Origin: Saussurea involucrata
Lineage: Eukaryota; Streptophyta; Magnoliopsida; Asterales; Asteraceae
DNA: 64,000 nucleotides
Reading direction: 5' to 3'
NCBI GenBank assembly: GCA_033807775.1
Contig: CM066314.1
Span: 151,083,429-151,147,428, forward strand
A model generated the notes under the pieces. The model was given only the letters and a program-made list of their open reading frames with translations, searched no databases and was not told the DNA's origin. Made by a program: the position numbers and the translations under genes. Below are positions 1 to 10,227 of the stretch, one piece after another (position 1 is the stretch's first letter; each line of letters begins with the position of its first letter).

Positions 1-1542
1 TGGGGTGGCCACGTTTTTGAAAATGCTAGAATAACTCTTTGATGTGTGTGCTTAAATGTTATGTCTTGCCTGTCTAATACCGGTAATAACCGCACAACGA
101 TACGTGTTCTTAGTATCGCCAACACCGACACCTGCACATTGGGGACAATGTGTGGGTAAGGTTTGGGGTTGCCTAATCGGGTCCACGTTATACACGTAGA
201 TTTCCTGCACTTCTGAGTACCTAGATCACTTTAGCTAAATTTTTTGTTTTGAATGATTGAGACCGGCCATTGTAGGAAGAATCTGGTGATAGTGACGTGA
301 CCGCTAGGGAAGGACCGGGAAAGGACATGACTAGGGACATTAGTGGAGACCATCCATTAGTGAGATTTGAGCCTAAAAGACGTCTTTCACTTCGAGAGAT
401 TCATACACTCAATTCTTATACACTTTTTCGAGTTCCTTGTCGTGAATATAGAATGATCTTGCTATATTATTGCATTGAGTAGCAAAGACGACCATCGGGA
501 TAATGGGTAAGGATGTAGTAGACCATATCGAGTGGAACGTAAGAGATGATTCCAGGCATTGTGTGTTTGTTTAACCCTGTTTTTAGCTATCGTACCCTTT
601 TCACCCATTTGCGTGTAACCATAGCCCCTTTGTAGCCATACACTCACCGTTTCATTTCTGACCTACCTTTAAACCCAAGCCAAAAGCCTTAGCTAACCTT
701 ATCCGAAAGTGTGTCAATCGGAAGCAGTTATGAACTAGGAGAGATAGAGCAGAAAAGAAAGAATTCAGGCCAATCATGAAAATAAATAGAAAAGAGGGCC
801 AATGCAGCCCCAATCAAATAAAGAGGACCAATGAAGCCTTAAAAAAAGTTAGTTTAGATTTTATTTACAGCAGAAAATAAGAGAGTCAAAGTGACTCCGC
901 TAGTGACAAAAGGGCCAAGTGATAAGTTAGAATGTGATGAAGTTCAGAACTGTTAATGTTTGACACACCGAGGATCCTTATTCCCGTTTACCCTTCATTC
1001 CTTAGCCATAACCTTAGCCCCGTTACACCCCGTGTAAAGACCTTGATGATCTTCTGGAAAACACGATTAGCGTATATGACTACCTTTGCTGATATTCCCT
1101 GTCTTGCTACTTGATTCCTTTCTGAGATCAATTTTTGGACATTAGTGCGTCTTTCATTAGAGTTGTCATGTAATATTTGAGTATTCTTGTACATAACTTC
1201 CCATACATGACAACATGTGCGATAACCTAGGTTCGAGTGTAAAGAGAGTATCCCGTGAGGTAGGGTCGAGGCGAAATGTCTTCCCTAGTATGTCTGGACC
1301 TAGTACGACTTTAATGGAAACATAGCAGTCACGAGTTCAACTTACAATGGAAGGTCGTAGATCAAACAAAATTAGGACGAGGCGAGAGTGAGATAGGCAT
1401 TCACGGGTATGGGAAATCACCGGTGCATCACGTGGTACCAATTGGGAGTTGTGCAGTTATTATTACATTTCTCTGATATATGCTTTTATTCTATTTTATC
1501 GCTAATTTGCTTGGGGACAAGCAACGCTCGGTTTGGGGTTGT
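1..1542 (+). mobile_element. Ty3/Gypsy 3' internal remnant
   Basis: There is no credible gene here; the longest open frames are 61-75 codons and resemble nothing I know. The stretch leads into a purine/T-rich tract and then an LTR-like start at 1543, so it is best read as the non-coding 3' internal part of an Athila- or Tat-type Gypsy element. A second tract of the same style (TTGGGGACA, then GTTTGGGGTTG) lies at about 140-171, which could mark a second, older element end. Direction and family are inferred from the following LTR. Confidence 0.42.
1531..1542 (+). promoter_or_regulatory. Polypurine-tract-like site
   Basis: GTTTGGGGTTGT immediately precedes the LTR-like start TGATAAC. The Gypsy element at 30.9 kb has the matching arrangement (TTTGAGGTTG then TGATAAC at 37219), and both are preceded by a TTGGGGACAAG motif. 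In LTR elements the PPT primes plus-strand DNA synthesis. The assignment rests on position and on this parallel. Confidence 0.5.
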
Positions 1543-2868
1543 TGATAACGCCACTTTTGGCGTTATTTTCGGTACTCAAACCAATGAGATTGGATTGTGT
1601 TCTAGCAAAAAGGCGTGGTTTTTACGGTTTATCTAGTGAAATGTGCAGGCTATCTAAAAGGCAGTGATCATCGAGAAAAGAAGCTAAAAAGAGTCCAAAA
1701 GAGAGCCAAAACGAAGCCCAACGGAAGCCCAAGACCCGCGCCCGAACCAGGACCCGAACCAGAAACCAGAAACCGACCCACACACCATCTGAAAGGCGCG
1801 CTGTTTTCCACGTGACTTGCAGGTCGCGTGGAAGGTCGCGTAAGCCTCTGTTTGTCGAATTTCAGCTATTAATTTCGGATTTTAGGTCATTATTCGGGAC
1901 GCTCGAAACGCAACTTTCACACGACGACGGGGGGCAGTCCAGGGGCGATTTTCAGAGCCTTTTCGGAGTTTTTGGAGCCACGATAGAGAGTCGATCAAGG
2001 AGACGTTCAACACGCGAAGTAGATACAATCACGAGAGAAGGGAGTTCATCATCATATTTATCACGTTTACATTTATCATGTTTACATACACTTTCACCAT
2101 TCTTTCTTCTGTGTTTGAATCCACCACCGACATGAACTAATCTGTTCATGTTGGGGGTTGGAATGAATTTGGTTTGTAAGCATGTGAATAATTGACTTGA
2201 GACGTTATCAGTCTTTCCTAATTTAATGAAGCATGTGATTTTGTGTTTAATGCTTTTGAGAGTTTAGCTAGCTTTCAATTGTCTTGTTGTTTCCAGTTAA
2301 GTTCGAGAGAATTAATTGTTAACTAGAACTAGGAATTGCATGCCTAAGACTACAAATCGGTGATAGAGATATACCGAGTAAGTCTTAGTCCTAATTGAAC
2401 CGTTAGGTGGAAATCGAGAGATAAAACCTAGCCGTTTAACAGAAATCTGGCGCTTAATGTATTTTGAAATCCATAGGTTAGATCGGGAGATAAAACCTGT
2501 CCTTTTCAAAATAAAACCCGTTGTTGCTCGAAAGAGAACAACGGTGATTTTAAAGATTGGAATTATTAAGGGAAATTGACTGGTAATTGTTTTGAGTCAA
2601 GTGTTTGTATGTGGAAACCCTTAGGATTTCCAACCCTCAACTATTCCCTCTATCAAAGTTTTTCTAAGTCGTTTGTGTTTGATTGGTGATTGAGTTATTT
2701 GCTGCATTTAATTAGTTTAATATAAAACCCATCTCAAAATTTCGACACTTCAGTTAATAGCAATTATAGTCATTGTGATACTTAGTTCCTAGTTCCCGTG
2801 GATTCGATACTCGTACTTACCGTACGTTATTACTTGATTTCGACACCGTACACTTGCGGTTAGATTTA
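1543..2868 (+). mobile_element. Gypsy LTR, 3' end lost
   Basis: It begins TGATAAC after a PPT-like tract and has an 8-bp stem, 4-nt loop inverted repeat at 1546-1565. Its last 100 bases (preferred-codon-free text such as GTGGATTCGATACTCG and ACCGTACACTTGCGGTTA) parallel the LTR end at 32390-32460, which reads GTGGATTCGATTCTGG and GTGTACACTTGCAC. No CA end, primer-binding site or gag follows. Instead the sequence runs into a G-run and then a MULE transposase. It is either a truncated LTR or a solo LTR with a damaged end. No TSD was found. Confidence 0.55.
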
Positions 2869-2903
2869 GGGGGGGGGGGGGTGATACCCTCCCTATCACC
2901 CCC
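2869..2903. repeat. G13 run plus perfect inverted repeat
   Basis: Thirteen consecutive G residues (2869-2881) lead into GGGGGTGATA, a 7-base spacer CCCTCCC, and the exact complement TATCACCCCC (2894-2903). The structure lies exactly between LTR-like sequence and the MULE reading frame, so it may mark a rearrangement junction. Confidence 0.7.
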
Positions 2904-2904
2904 T

Positions 2905-4870
2905 ATTCTTCCAGACCAGAATACCCAGTCACAAACCTACGAACCTACACCTTATATTCGCAGTGAAAGGTTAAGAGTAGGTCAGATATTCGATTCGAAG
3001 GATATCTTGGCAAGTCAGGTCGGACTTAAGTTCTTGGAAGAGGGTTTCCAAAGTCACACGCCGAAATCTGACAAAAGCAGATACATAGTTGAATGTGCCA
3101 GAGAAAACTGTGAGTGGAGGATGTACGTGATTCACACGGGTCCCAAAGGAGGGGCGTTAATGATTAGAAAGTTGCACGACGTACACACTTGTACGAGGAC
3201 GCAACTGAATCCCCACCACAAACAAGCCGGCAAAAAGACTTTGGGTGCGATACTGAAAAACAAATTTCTTGATGTTAGCAGGTCATTGCGTCCAAAGGAC
3301 ATCGTCCACGATGTTCACCAGCAGTTCGGCGTCACGATTGGTTACCACCAAGCGTGGCGTGCGCGATGCCAGACACTGCTTATGGTGAGAGGCACGTTCG
3401 AGGAGTCGTATGAACGACTCCCAACATATTTATATAATTTGCAACTGCAGAACCCTGGTACTGTCACGCAGCTACGGACCGATTCACGTGGACGGTTTGA
3501 GATGTGCTTCGTGGCCCTTGGACCCGCGGTACGTATTTTAACACGTCATATGTTTACACATTATAAACTATAACATTTACAAAGGAAAACCACCTATGTT
3601 TTTGCAGATCCGCACATTTCTGGCAAATCTACGTCGTGTCCTGGTAATAGACGCATCCCATTTAAAGGGCCGTTACTTAGGTATGATGTTCCTGGCGGTT
3701 GCCATGGACGGGGATAACTCTATCGTTCCAGTAGCTTTCGGCGTAGGCAAGTCCGAAACCGGGGACGAGTGGACTTGGTTTCTGTCCATGTTGAGACAAG
3801 CTATCGGAGACCCGCAAGGGTTGGTGTTTATGTCCGACATGGCTTCTTCCATAAGCGTCGCAATCTCTGCCATGTACCCAAACGCCCCTCACGCCATATG
3901 CTGTCGACATTTGGAGATGAACACCAAAACCAAGGACAGACGTATTACCACCCATAAGGATGTCTACTGGGCGGCATGCAGAGCATATACGGATTGAGAG
4001 TTTAACCGGTACATGAATCTGCTACGATTTAGTGCCAAGGAAGCAGCCAAAGTCATGGACGAAGCTGGACCGGAGAGGTGGTCCGCGGCCCATTTTCCTG
4101 GACAACGGTATGACATTCTGACCTCCAATAGTGCATAGTCGGTGAATGCACTCTCTCGTTTTGCGCGTAGATGTCCGATTGTTAATCTTATGGACTACTT
4201 TCGGGCCTTTCAACAAGAGTGGTACCAACTTCGACGCCGAAAAGGAGCTGAGATGCAAAATGCACTCACACCAACGGCGGAGGAGATAGTTCAGCACAGG
4301 GCGCGTCGCGCGGAGACATGGGCGGTAAGAGAAATCGGGTATGGGAGGTACGAGGTTCAGGATGGCCATGTTCACGCGATTGTGCATATGACCGACCACA
4401 CTTGTTCGTGTCACGAATGGGAAAAATCTGGGTTACCGTGCGGCCATGCCATCGTTGCGGCAAGATATATGGGTCGTAGAGATTGCAGCGACTTGGCTGT
4501 TCCTTTCTTCAGGCCCGAATATTACCGAAGAACATACGTGGAGGTAATAAACCCAGCTGGACCCCCTGAAGCATGGGTGTCTCCACCCGACCCGCTTCTA
4601 CCATGTTATCCACCTTTAATCAATAAGAACAGAGCCGAGAGACCGAGAAAGAACGACCGACGTCCATCACGTGGTGAAGGTTCGATACAGCGAAGATGTA
4701 CTCGGTGCCAATGCGTAGGACATACTCGTGGAGAGTGTCCAAATCCCGCCCCTTCAACCGTGCCAAGGAGTAGACGCACAAGCACTCAACTAAGTAACAC
4801 CGCGGGTCCGTCAGAGCTTGAACCACATGGAACTATATCATATGATACTGTTGATCTAAACGTGCCATAA
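2905..4870 (+). pseudogene. MULE (MuDR-type) transposase pseudogene
   Basis: Spliced frame 2905-3528 plus 3608-4870 resembles plant Mutator-like transposases. In order: a FAR1/MuDR-type Cys/His DNA-binding segment (CARENCEW then HDVHTC), an RNase H-fold DDE domain starting VIDASHLKGRYLG (first Asp) with FMSD (second Asp), then a SWIM zinc finger (CSCHEW, PCGH, about 4408-4446) and a C-terminal zinc knuckle (CTRCQCVGHTRGEC, about 4696-4738). Two nonsense codons in the otherwise continuous frame break it: TGA at 3995-3997, just before the Glu-Phe that fits the third acidic residue, and TAG at 4136-4138, in a place where related transposases usually have Glu. No ATG start is visible: the frame opens at TTG within the G-rich junction, so the N-terminus is missing. 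Not expected to be functional. Family assignment is strong. Confidence 0.9.
3529..3607 (+). other. Phase-0 intron in the MULE transposase
   Basis: A 79-nt GT-AG intron (donor GTACGT, acceptor TTTTTGCAG) joins the frame ending at 3528 to the one starting at 3608 without changing phase. The joined residues read continuously into the DDE domain. The reading frame changes from 1 to 2 across it, so a splice explains the shift without invoking a mutation. Confidence 0.85.
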
Positions 4871-5482
4871 GAATTCAAAAACAGGCTCGTTGCGGGCCCA
4901 CGTGGATAGAGTACGGCTACCAAAATCTAGCATCATTAACAAGAAAAACCCCATGTTTGTTTATCTGAATGAGGTAACCTCTGACTTGACCTTGCATGAT
5001 GTATCCAACCTAACCGTGGTTCAGCGGCTTAAAACTCCAATCAGCCAACCTATACGGGATGTCAAGTGCACAGAGATTCGGAATTCTTGTGTACTCGGCT
5101 GTTTAGGTGGGGACATTGTACAACTTTATTCACTAGCCGTAGCCTCAAATTTGGATAAATTTGTACTGTATTTACTAGTATGTGTTTGCTATGAAATAAT
5201 CTTGTATAACATTTATGAGTTGTATTTTTCACATGAACCACATAGAACTATATCATATGATACTGTTGATCTGAACATTGATTGAGACGATAAATATTGT
5301 ATGTTTAGTGCGTTGTAATTTATCAAACATAACTTATGTGCGTTGATCTGAACATTGATTGGGACCAGTTATCTTTTGAAAGGTACTTGAAACAGAACAT
5401 GGGATGATGATCATAATGGTAGTAGTCTAAATGGAGAGAATAGTAATGGTTATATAGAACTATATCATATGATAGCGTTGAT
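4871..5482. other. MULE downstream region with internal repeats
   Basis: No gene is supported; the 131-codon frame at 4890-5285 opens with TTG and has no recognisable domain. A block around GAACTATATCATATGATA occurs three times: overlapping the end of the transposase frame (about 4829-4866), at about 5243-5285 and at about 5457-5480. A piece of the same text (GTTGATCTGAACATTGATTG) recurs near 5341. The duplication suggests slippage or repeated rearrangement of the transposase 3' end. Confidence 0.6.
5133..5241 (+). repeat. 109-bp direct repeat, copy 1
   Basis: By eye it is identical to 6191-6299. It runs from CTAGCCGTAGCCTC to ACATGAACCAC. Here it lies between the MULE transposase and the PB1-like gene. 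Confidence 0.9.
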
Positions 5483-5556
5483 AGGGACCGAAGTTGTGTT
5501 AGAGAAAAGACAGGGACCTAAGTTGTGTTAGAGCAAAGACAGGGACCTAAGTGCAG
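5483..5556 (+). repeat. 29-bp promoter-proximal tandem repeat
   Basis: Two full 29-bp units (5483-5511 and 5512-5540, both starting AGGGACC and ending AAAGAC or CAAAGAC) and a partial third (5541-5556). The array ends 20 bp before a TATA box and is the nearest upstream element of the PB1-like gene, so it is a candidate cis-regulatory array. Confidence 0.8.
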
Positions 5557-5576
5557 TAAAAGCATCCACATTTGCC

Positions 5577-5584
5577 TATAAATA
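5577..5584 (+). promoter_or_regulatory. TATA box of the PB1-like gene
   Basis: TATAAATA lies 65 bp upstream of the ATG at 5649, a normal plant spacing that would give a short leader. Confidence 0.65.
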
Positions 5585-5648
5585 ACCTAGGCTAGATTAG
5601 TCGTAAAACACATAAACGATAACATATTATTCGTTAACGTATTCTTAC

Positions 5649-6216
5649 ATGGCATCCCCAAACCTTCATGTTTGGTGCTTTAGACGTTTATCTGAATCAC
5701 TTTCAGACACTGGCAAAGAGTTATATGGTTAGTGTTCATGTTTCATTGAGTTTTTTGCTTGTTTCTACGAACTAACTATATTAATTAATTTCATCAACAG
5801 ATAAATATCCACAGTTGTTCACCATGAAAGTCCACCATGGTGGTTACTTTACGGAACCACCTAAAAGACATTATTTTCGTGGTCTAGAAATTTATGTTGA
5901 CATGTTAGATGTAGAGGATCTTTCTATGCAACTGCTTGAACAGATCACGAAAGAGCTGGAATATGAAGAACCAAAATATAATAGGTTGTATTTTAAGAGG
6001 CCGAATGCAGACTTCTTGACTGGACTGGTAGAATTGAGTACCGACGAAGATGTAGCCAACATACGCCAGTATGTTGACGGCCGTACTATGATTGAAGTGT
6101 ACATCGAGAAAGTGGAGCTTAACACTTTGAGACTCGTCTCGCCAGAGTATGTAAGAAGTAGACCCGGGTTGTCAAAAACCAAACCATCGTCTAGCCGTAG
6201 CCTCAAATTTGGATAA
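5649..6216 (+). CDS. PB1-like domain protein, two exons
   Basis: Exon 1 is 5649-5727 (ATG, start MASPNLHVWCF), exon 2 is 5801-6216, joined by a phase-1 intron 5728-5800 (GTTAGT to CAACAG). The predicted protein has 164 residues and no stop. The central part, from FTMKVHHGGYFTE through a strand/helix pattern to a second acidic segment ending in MIEVYIEKVE, resembles the PB1-like fold found at the N-terminus of many plant MULE transposases and in stand-alone relatives. The C-terminal tail is short and Ser-rich (KPSSSRSLKFG), and its last 26 nt belong to the 109-bp repeat. The gene lies downstream of and in the same direction as the MULE transposase, so it could be an accessory gene of that element or a detached 5' domain. 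It may be expressed (TATA box, open frame), but function is not known. Confidence 0.72.
5728..5800 (+). other. Phase-1 intron in the PB1-like gene
   Basis: 73 nt, GT-AG, AT-rich with a pyrimidine/T-rich 3' part ending in CATCAACAG. Splicing restores a Gly/Asp codon split and joins the 26-codon N-terminus to the conserved FTMKVHH region. Confidence 0.75.
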
Positions 6217-6299
6217 ATTTGTACTGTATTTACTAGTATGTGTTTGCTATGAAATAATCTTGTATAACATTTATGAGTTGTATTTTTCACATGAACCAC
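6191..6299 (+). repeat. 109-bp direct repeat, copy 2
   Basis: Second copy of 5133-5241. It starts in the last codons of the PB1-like gene and continues into its 3' region, so the upstream copy looks like a duplicated gene tail. Confidence 0.9.
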
Positions 6300-6471
6300 T
6301 TTTCAGACAAAATTCAGACTACTTAAAAACTACTTTTCAGACAAATTAAAAACCTTTATTCATGAGCAACAAAGTACAAAACAACAAAAAAATACAAAAC
6401 AACAACACAGTAAAAAAAAAATTCAAAACAACAAAAAACAAATACAAAACAACTAAAACAACCACCACCTA
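6300..6471. other. A-rich intergenic segment
   Basis: An A/AC-rich stretch between two convergent genes, with many AACAAAAAAC runs that could serve polyadenylation of either gene. The sequence from about 6317 (GACTACTTAAAAACTA) resembles 8026-8085 (GACTACTTAAAGACTA), so this part was duplicated together with the flanking material. Confidence 0.5.
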
Positions 6472-6792
6472 CTAAAAAATTGCTTTAGTTTCATCAATCC
6501 AAGCTTGCTTATCGTTTACCTTCGCTTGAAGAATTGCGAAGTCTTGCAGAATATGGTGAATTGCTTCTTGTTCTCGACGAATACGAGACCCCCTAGCTTT
6601 TATATCCCCTTTCATCATTTTGATCTCCTTATCTTCCTCTTCGATCCTTCTCAAGTGGACTGCCTTCCTGTCCATCATTTGATTCCACTCTTGTGTCAGT
6701 TCCTCTATCTCATTTTGCTTTTTTGCTATGGCGATCTCGATTTTAGGAGGTATTTTTTCAGGAGTAGACTTAGGGTTTGATGATGATGCCAT
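6472..6792 (-). CDS. Small coiled-coil protein, 106 aa
   Basis: Intronless frame from ATG at 6792 to a stop at 6472. A short Ser/Pro-rich head (MASSSNPKSTPEKIPP) is followed by a highly charged helix with Leu/Ile/Met at heptad spacing (about residues 18-100). No catalytic motif is seen. An ATAAATAT sequence lies roughly 110-120 bp upstream on the minus strand (about 6904-6914) and the leader is CT-rich. It is convergent with the PB1-like gene. The function is unknown; it may be a MULE accessory gene or a host-like small gene. I do not recognise the family. Confidence 0.5.
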   Translation of the reverse strand: MASSSNPKSTPEKIPPKIEIAIAKKQNEIEELTQEWNQMMDRKAVHLRRIEEEDKEIKMMKGDIKARGSRIRREQEAIHHILQDFAILQAKVNDKQAWIDETKAIF

Positions 6793-7021
6793 TTGTGGAT
6801 GAAATGAGAGAAATCAAGAGAGAAAGCAACTTAAACAAAGAAAGCAAGAGAGAAATCAAGAAAGAGCAAGAAATGAGTGTGAATTATGGATTGCATATCA
6901 CTCATATTTATGGATGAAATCTCAAACAAACCAGTGAATTTGAACCATAAATTGGTCTTCAAAGTACAATAATTGTGGAAAGAAACAGTAAAAGCATGCA
7001 AGATTCGTTCAAGTACAGGGG
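6793..7021 (-). promoter_or_regulatory. Leader and promoter region of the coiled-coil gene
   Basis: Read on the minus strand this is a CT-rich leader (TTTCTCTCTTGATTTCTCTC repeated) preceded by a TATA-like ATAAATAT. Nothing else was recognised. Confidence 0.35.
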
Positions 7022-7240
7022 CTGAAAGGGTAAAATTTTGGCCCATCGCGAGGAGGGACCAAAGATGTCACCGCGGCCATAGTGGAGGGGCTCCGCGGGA
7101 CACTTTGGCCGAACCTCGGTGCCATGTACGCCCTAGCCCGCGGGCTCCATCGCGGGCACTTGTGGCATTTTTGCAAACTGAAAGAGATTTAGGGTATTTT
7201 GGTAAAGGGAATTCAAACTTGGGGTATTTTAATTAATTTC
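7022..7240. repeat. GC-rich module with MULE-like end, copy 1
   Basis: A GC-rich block with many CGCGGG and CCGCGG words, closing with an AT-rich end GTATTTTAATTAATTTCCC. The final 80 bp match the end of 9103-9431. Read in reverse, the end (GGGAAATTAATTAAAATACC) looks like a plant MULE terminal inverted repeat, but no matching left end or 9-bp TSD was found. Confidence 0.55.
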
Positions 7241-7375
7241 CCATGCTTTTATATATATACAGGGATGAAATTAAGAAAGAACCTTGAAAAAGAAAAAGGA
7301 AAAAAGACTGAAGCATTATGAAAAAAAGGATGGAAAAGTTCAAATTATAGATAATAAATCTTGATCTACCTCCCA

Positions 7376-7406
<31 letters not shown>

Positions 7407-8089
7407 GAGAGGTGAGTTCAAACGAGAATGGATGCTATTTAAAAGAATAAAGGAATAACTCTCAACCATTATTTTTTAAAACAATTCCAAAAATAATAAT
7501 TTCCAAAAATCAGACTAAAAGGGTATTAAGGTCATATTATGATATGAATTAATTTAGGATAGTGTTGACTTCCAAAAAATAAGGAGTCACAATATCTCAC
7601 CGAAATCAAAATCATATATATCAAATAAAGTTCATGTATTTGAGTGTTTTGTTCGGTTGTTCAAGCAAATCGTGAATATGCAGCCCAAAATCACAAATGA
7701 TTTACTGTAAAGAACTCTATATAAATTGTTTAAGTGTAATATCAAATAGTGCAACGTTAGGGTGTCAAATAGTGCAACGTTAGGTTTTTCCAACACCTAG
7801 TAAGTAGGTTTATGAAACTTGTGATAATCCTAATACAGAGATTATTGGATGAACAAGCATTTATTTCTTGATTATTGGTGTATTGGTTCTTGTTGTCTGG
7901 AAGTGATTCATATGATGCAAAAATTGGTATTATGTAATGTAGAACATTATCTATATTATAGAAACTTGCATTTGACAGTACCATATAAATCTGATCTAAA
8001 TTCTCATTAATTAGCTATGTTTGACTACTTAAAGACTAATTTTCTGCCTAATGAAAGACCTTTGTTAAAGAGCATACGAATATTGCAGT
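7241..8089. other. AT-rich intergenic DNA
   Basis: No gene is supported. It contains small CA/TA and GA microsatellites near 7378-7412 and a short duplication (CAAATAGTGCAACGTTAGG twice, about 7743-7785). The 75-codon minus frame at 7757-7984 shows no domain. Confidence 0.6.
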
Positions 8090-8185
8090 TACTTTTTCAG
8101 TCGAATCTTACAGGCTCTTTTCAAACGAATCTTGCAGTGAACTATTCAGACGAATCATGCAGGTAACTTTTTCAGACGAAATCTT
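8090..8185 (+). repeat. Degenerate ~29-bp tandem repeat upstream of the 8.3-kb gene
   Basis: About three and a half units of a CTTTTTCAGACGAATCTTGC-type sequence, each slightly changed. As at 5483-5556, a short tandem array lies immediately upstream of a gene with a TATA-like box. Confidence 0.65.
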
Positions 8186-8221
8186 TGACCATATCTGATG
8201 AAGAACATACATTTTCACGGC

Positions 8222-8229
8222 TATAAGTA
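8222..8229 (+). promoter_or_regulatory. TATA-like box
   Basis: TATAAGTA about 100 bp before the ATG at 8326, at a plausible plant distance. It follows the tandem array and precedes a leader rich in C and T. Confidence 0.5.
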
Positions 8230-8325
8230 GATGGCATGATGAAGTAGTAATTCACAACTTCCTATCTATCTTTTATACATTCTCTCCTCACCGTTTACAA
8301 ACACACTCTCGCTATTCTTAACACC

Positions 8326-8898
8326 ATGGCTGGAGGTTCAAGATCAAGGGGGAACAGGTCGGCGAATGTGACTGGAACTTCACGTTCGGGAGCCTACCAA
8401 CCACTGAACGATGGAGCTCGTCGGAGTACCTGGAAGGTACCGGAAACAGACGAGGAGTGGACAAACTGTGGGCGAACTGCGGCCGATTTTCCATTCACGC
8501 CTGAGGAGGAAGCAGACTGGGAGATGGCATCCGATAATTACTACTTCGATAATGGCATGAGAACCCCACCAATGTATGATTTTATGCCGACGGGTCTTCG
8601 ACAAAGTCAACGAATTACTCCCGCAGTGCAAAAAGCCATTGATGAGGCGAACGCCGATATCGAAAAGGTAAAGGGTATGTGGAACCATAACAGGGGGATT
8701 CAGTATGGGAAAATGGAGTATCTAGCGGAGAAGAAACGAGAACTGGCCATGACTAGGGCTCACGTTCGGCAGCTGCAACGAGAGATTAAGGAAGCTGAAG
8801 AGGAACTAGAAGAACTCGAATCGGACTACATGGGAATGGAGGACGTGATCAAGGAAAAGGTTAACTTGATCACTGGACTCCAGGACGCCTTCCAGTAA
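8326..8898 (+). CDS. Coiled-coil protein, 190 aa
   Basis: A single open frame from an ATG in a good plant context (ACACCATGGCT). The first ~35 residues are Ser/Arg/Gly-rich. A middle acidic part contains DEEWTNCGRT and DFPFTPEEEADWE, and residues about 105-190 are a long charged helix with heptad spacing (AEKKRELAMTRAHVRQLQ, then an E-rich stretch), typical of a coiled coil. There is no enzyme motif. Like the 106-aa protein at 6.5 kb it is a small coiled-coil protein without introns, and both neighbours are followed by the same GC-rich module, which suggests a common origin in or beside a MULE. Function unknown. Confidence 0.55.
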   Translation: MAGGSRSRGNRSANVTGTSRSGAYQPLNDGARRSTWKVPETDEEWTNCGRTAADFPFTPEEEADWEMASDNYYFDNGMRTPPMYDFMPTGLRQSQRITPAVQKAIDEANADIEKVKGMWNHNRGIQYGKMEYLAEKKRELAMTRAHVRQLQREIKEAEEELEELESDYMGMEDVIKEKVNLITGLQDAFQ

Positions 8899-9102
8899 TA
8901 GATTTCTTTGTTTACCTGCACTGTATCCGTTTCAGTTGGGAAGATGATTTGCAATAATTTCTAGATGATCTTGTTAATTAATTTCCTTGTTAAATAACTT
9001 AAAATTGGGAAAACATTTTCTTAAGTTAATTTCTATATTAAAAACATTAAAATGGAAAGGAGACAATACATTAAAAACCACATAAAATGATAACCTAAAA
9101 AC
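8899..9102. other. 3' region of the 8.3-kb gene
   Basis: AT-rich, with several possible plant poly(A) signals such as AATAAT and TTAATTAATTTC. No gene. Confidence 0.4.
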
Positions 9103-9431
9103 TATAGGGACCATTAATGTTTTTTTAATATTGCCACAAACTTCAGGGGCCAAAACTGTAATTTCGGCATATCGTGGGACCACCGCGGGGTACCCTCGCG
9201 GGATAGGGGCCAAAAGTGTAAACGCGGGCATTCTTGAGGGGCCAAACCTGTACCGCGGGCATTCTTGAGGGACCTCCGTGGGACTTTTTGGCCAAAACCG
9301 TATGACACGTGGGCTGGGGCCCGCGATCGCGGGGCCCACCGCGGAATTTTGTGGCATTTCGGTAAACTGGGCGAGATTTGTGGTATATTGGTAAGTCAAA
9401 GTCAAACTTGGGGTATTTTAATTAATTTCCC
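9103..9431. repeat. GC-rich module with MULE-like end, copy 2
   Basis: It contains an internal near-duplicate (CGCGGGCATTCTTGAGG twice, about 9214-9267) and many CGCGGG words. The last ~80 bp (from GTGGCATTTCGGTAAACTGG to TTAATTAATTTCCC) match the end of 7022-7240. Two right ends of the same kind 2.2 kb apart suggest either two elements or a partial duplication. Confidence 0.55.
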
Positions 9432-9451
9432 TTAATACAATATCCAATATA

Positions 9452-9456
9452 TTTAA
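9452..9456. other. Left TSD TTTAA
   Basis: The five bases before the solo LTR, repeated exactly at 12121-12125. Confidence 0.85.
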
Positions 9457-10227
9457 TATAACACCCTCAAAATTGGAAAGAGCAACTAAGTGAAATTTCG
9501 ATAAAATAACCCTATAAGAATAAAATTTCTTCTACAAACCATCATTGGAATTAACTCAATATTAAAGACGTAATAACTTCAACGTTCAAAACCTAAGTCG
9601 TACGCCAAGAATACAAAAGATGGGTGTTACTCAACCCAAAAACAAGTTGCTATTACCCAAAAGCGGAAGACTTCACCAAGCCACTTACAATCTTGAGCAC
9701 ACAATTATCTCTCCACTCTATACAGTGTCACTAGAACTATATCACATCCGGAACCTATTGCATATGCCGACAAATAAAAATGCTGGGCTAACGCCTAGTG
9801 AGTTTAAGAGTTTTATCATGGTTATATAATTCGTAAGACAAGAAAAGTGCAACTTAAATCACGGAATCCAAAAAAGGATTTATATTTAATGCCACCCACC
9901 CATTTTCCAATGCACACAATTCCCGTGATGAAAGCTCCAATATAAAGCAATTCTAAAAAATGCGCTCAAACCCAAAACTCACTTAAAACGTGAATAAATA
10001 TTTGATTTCCAATTATAAAAACGTGAATAAATCTTTAATTATACAAATTATCCCAAACACGGATGAGGCATAAATCACAACCCATAAAACATGGAAAGCA
10101 ATCCATATAAATATAATATGTCACCGAAAACATGGATAAAAATAAATATCCAAACAACACCTTTCGGTGACGGGGGAGACCCGCTTCCATTATATGTGGC
10201 GGAACTCTAAGTTGAGCCGCATAACAA

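Noticed and set aside
4890..5285. 131-codon frame after the MULE transposase
   Set aside because: Opens with TTG, crosses duplicated blocks, no known domain.
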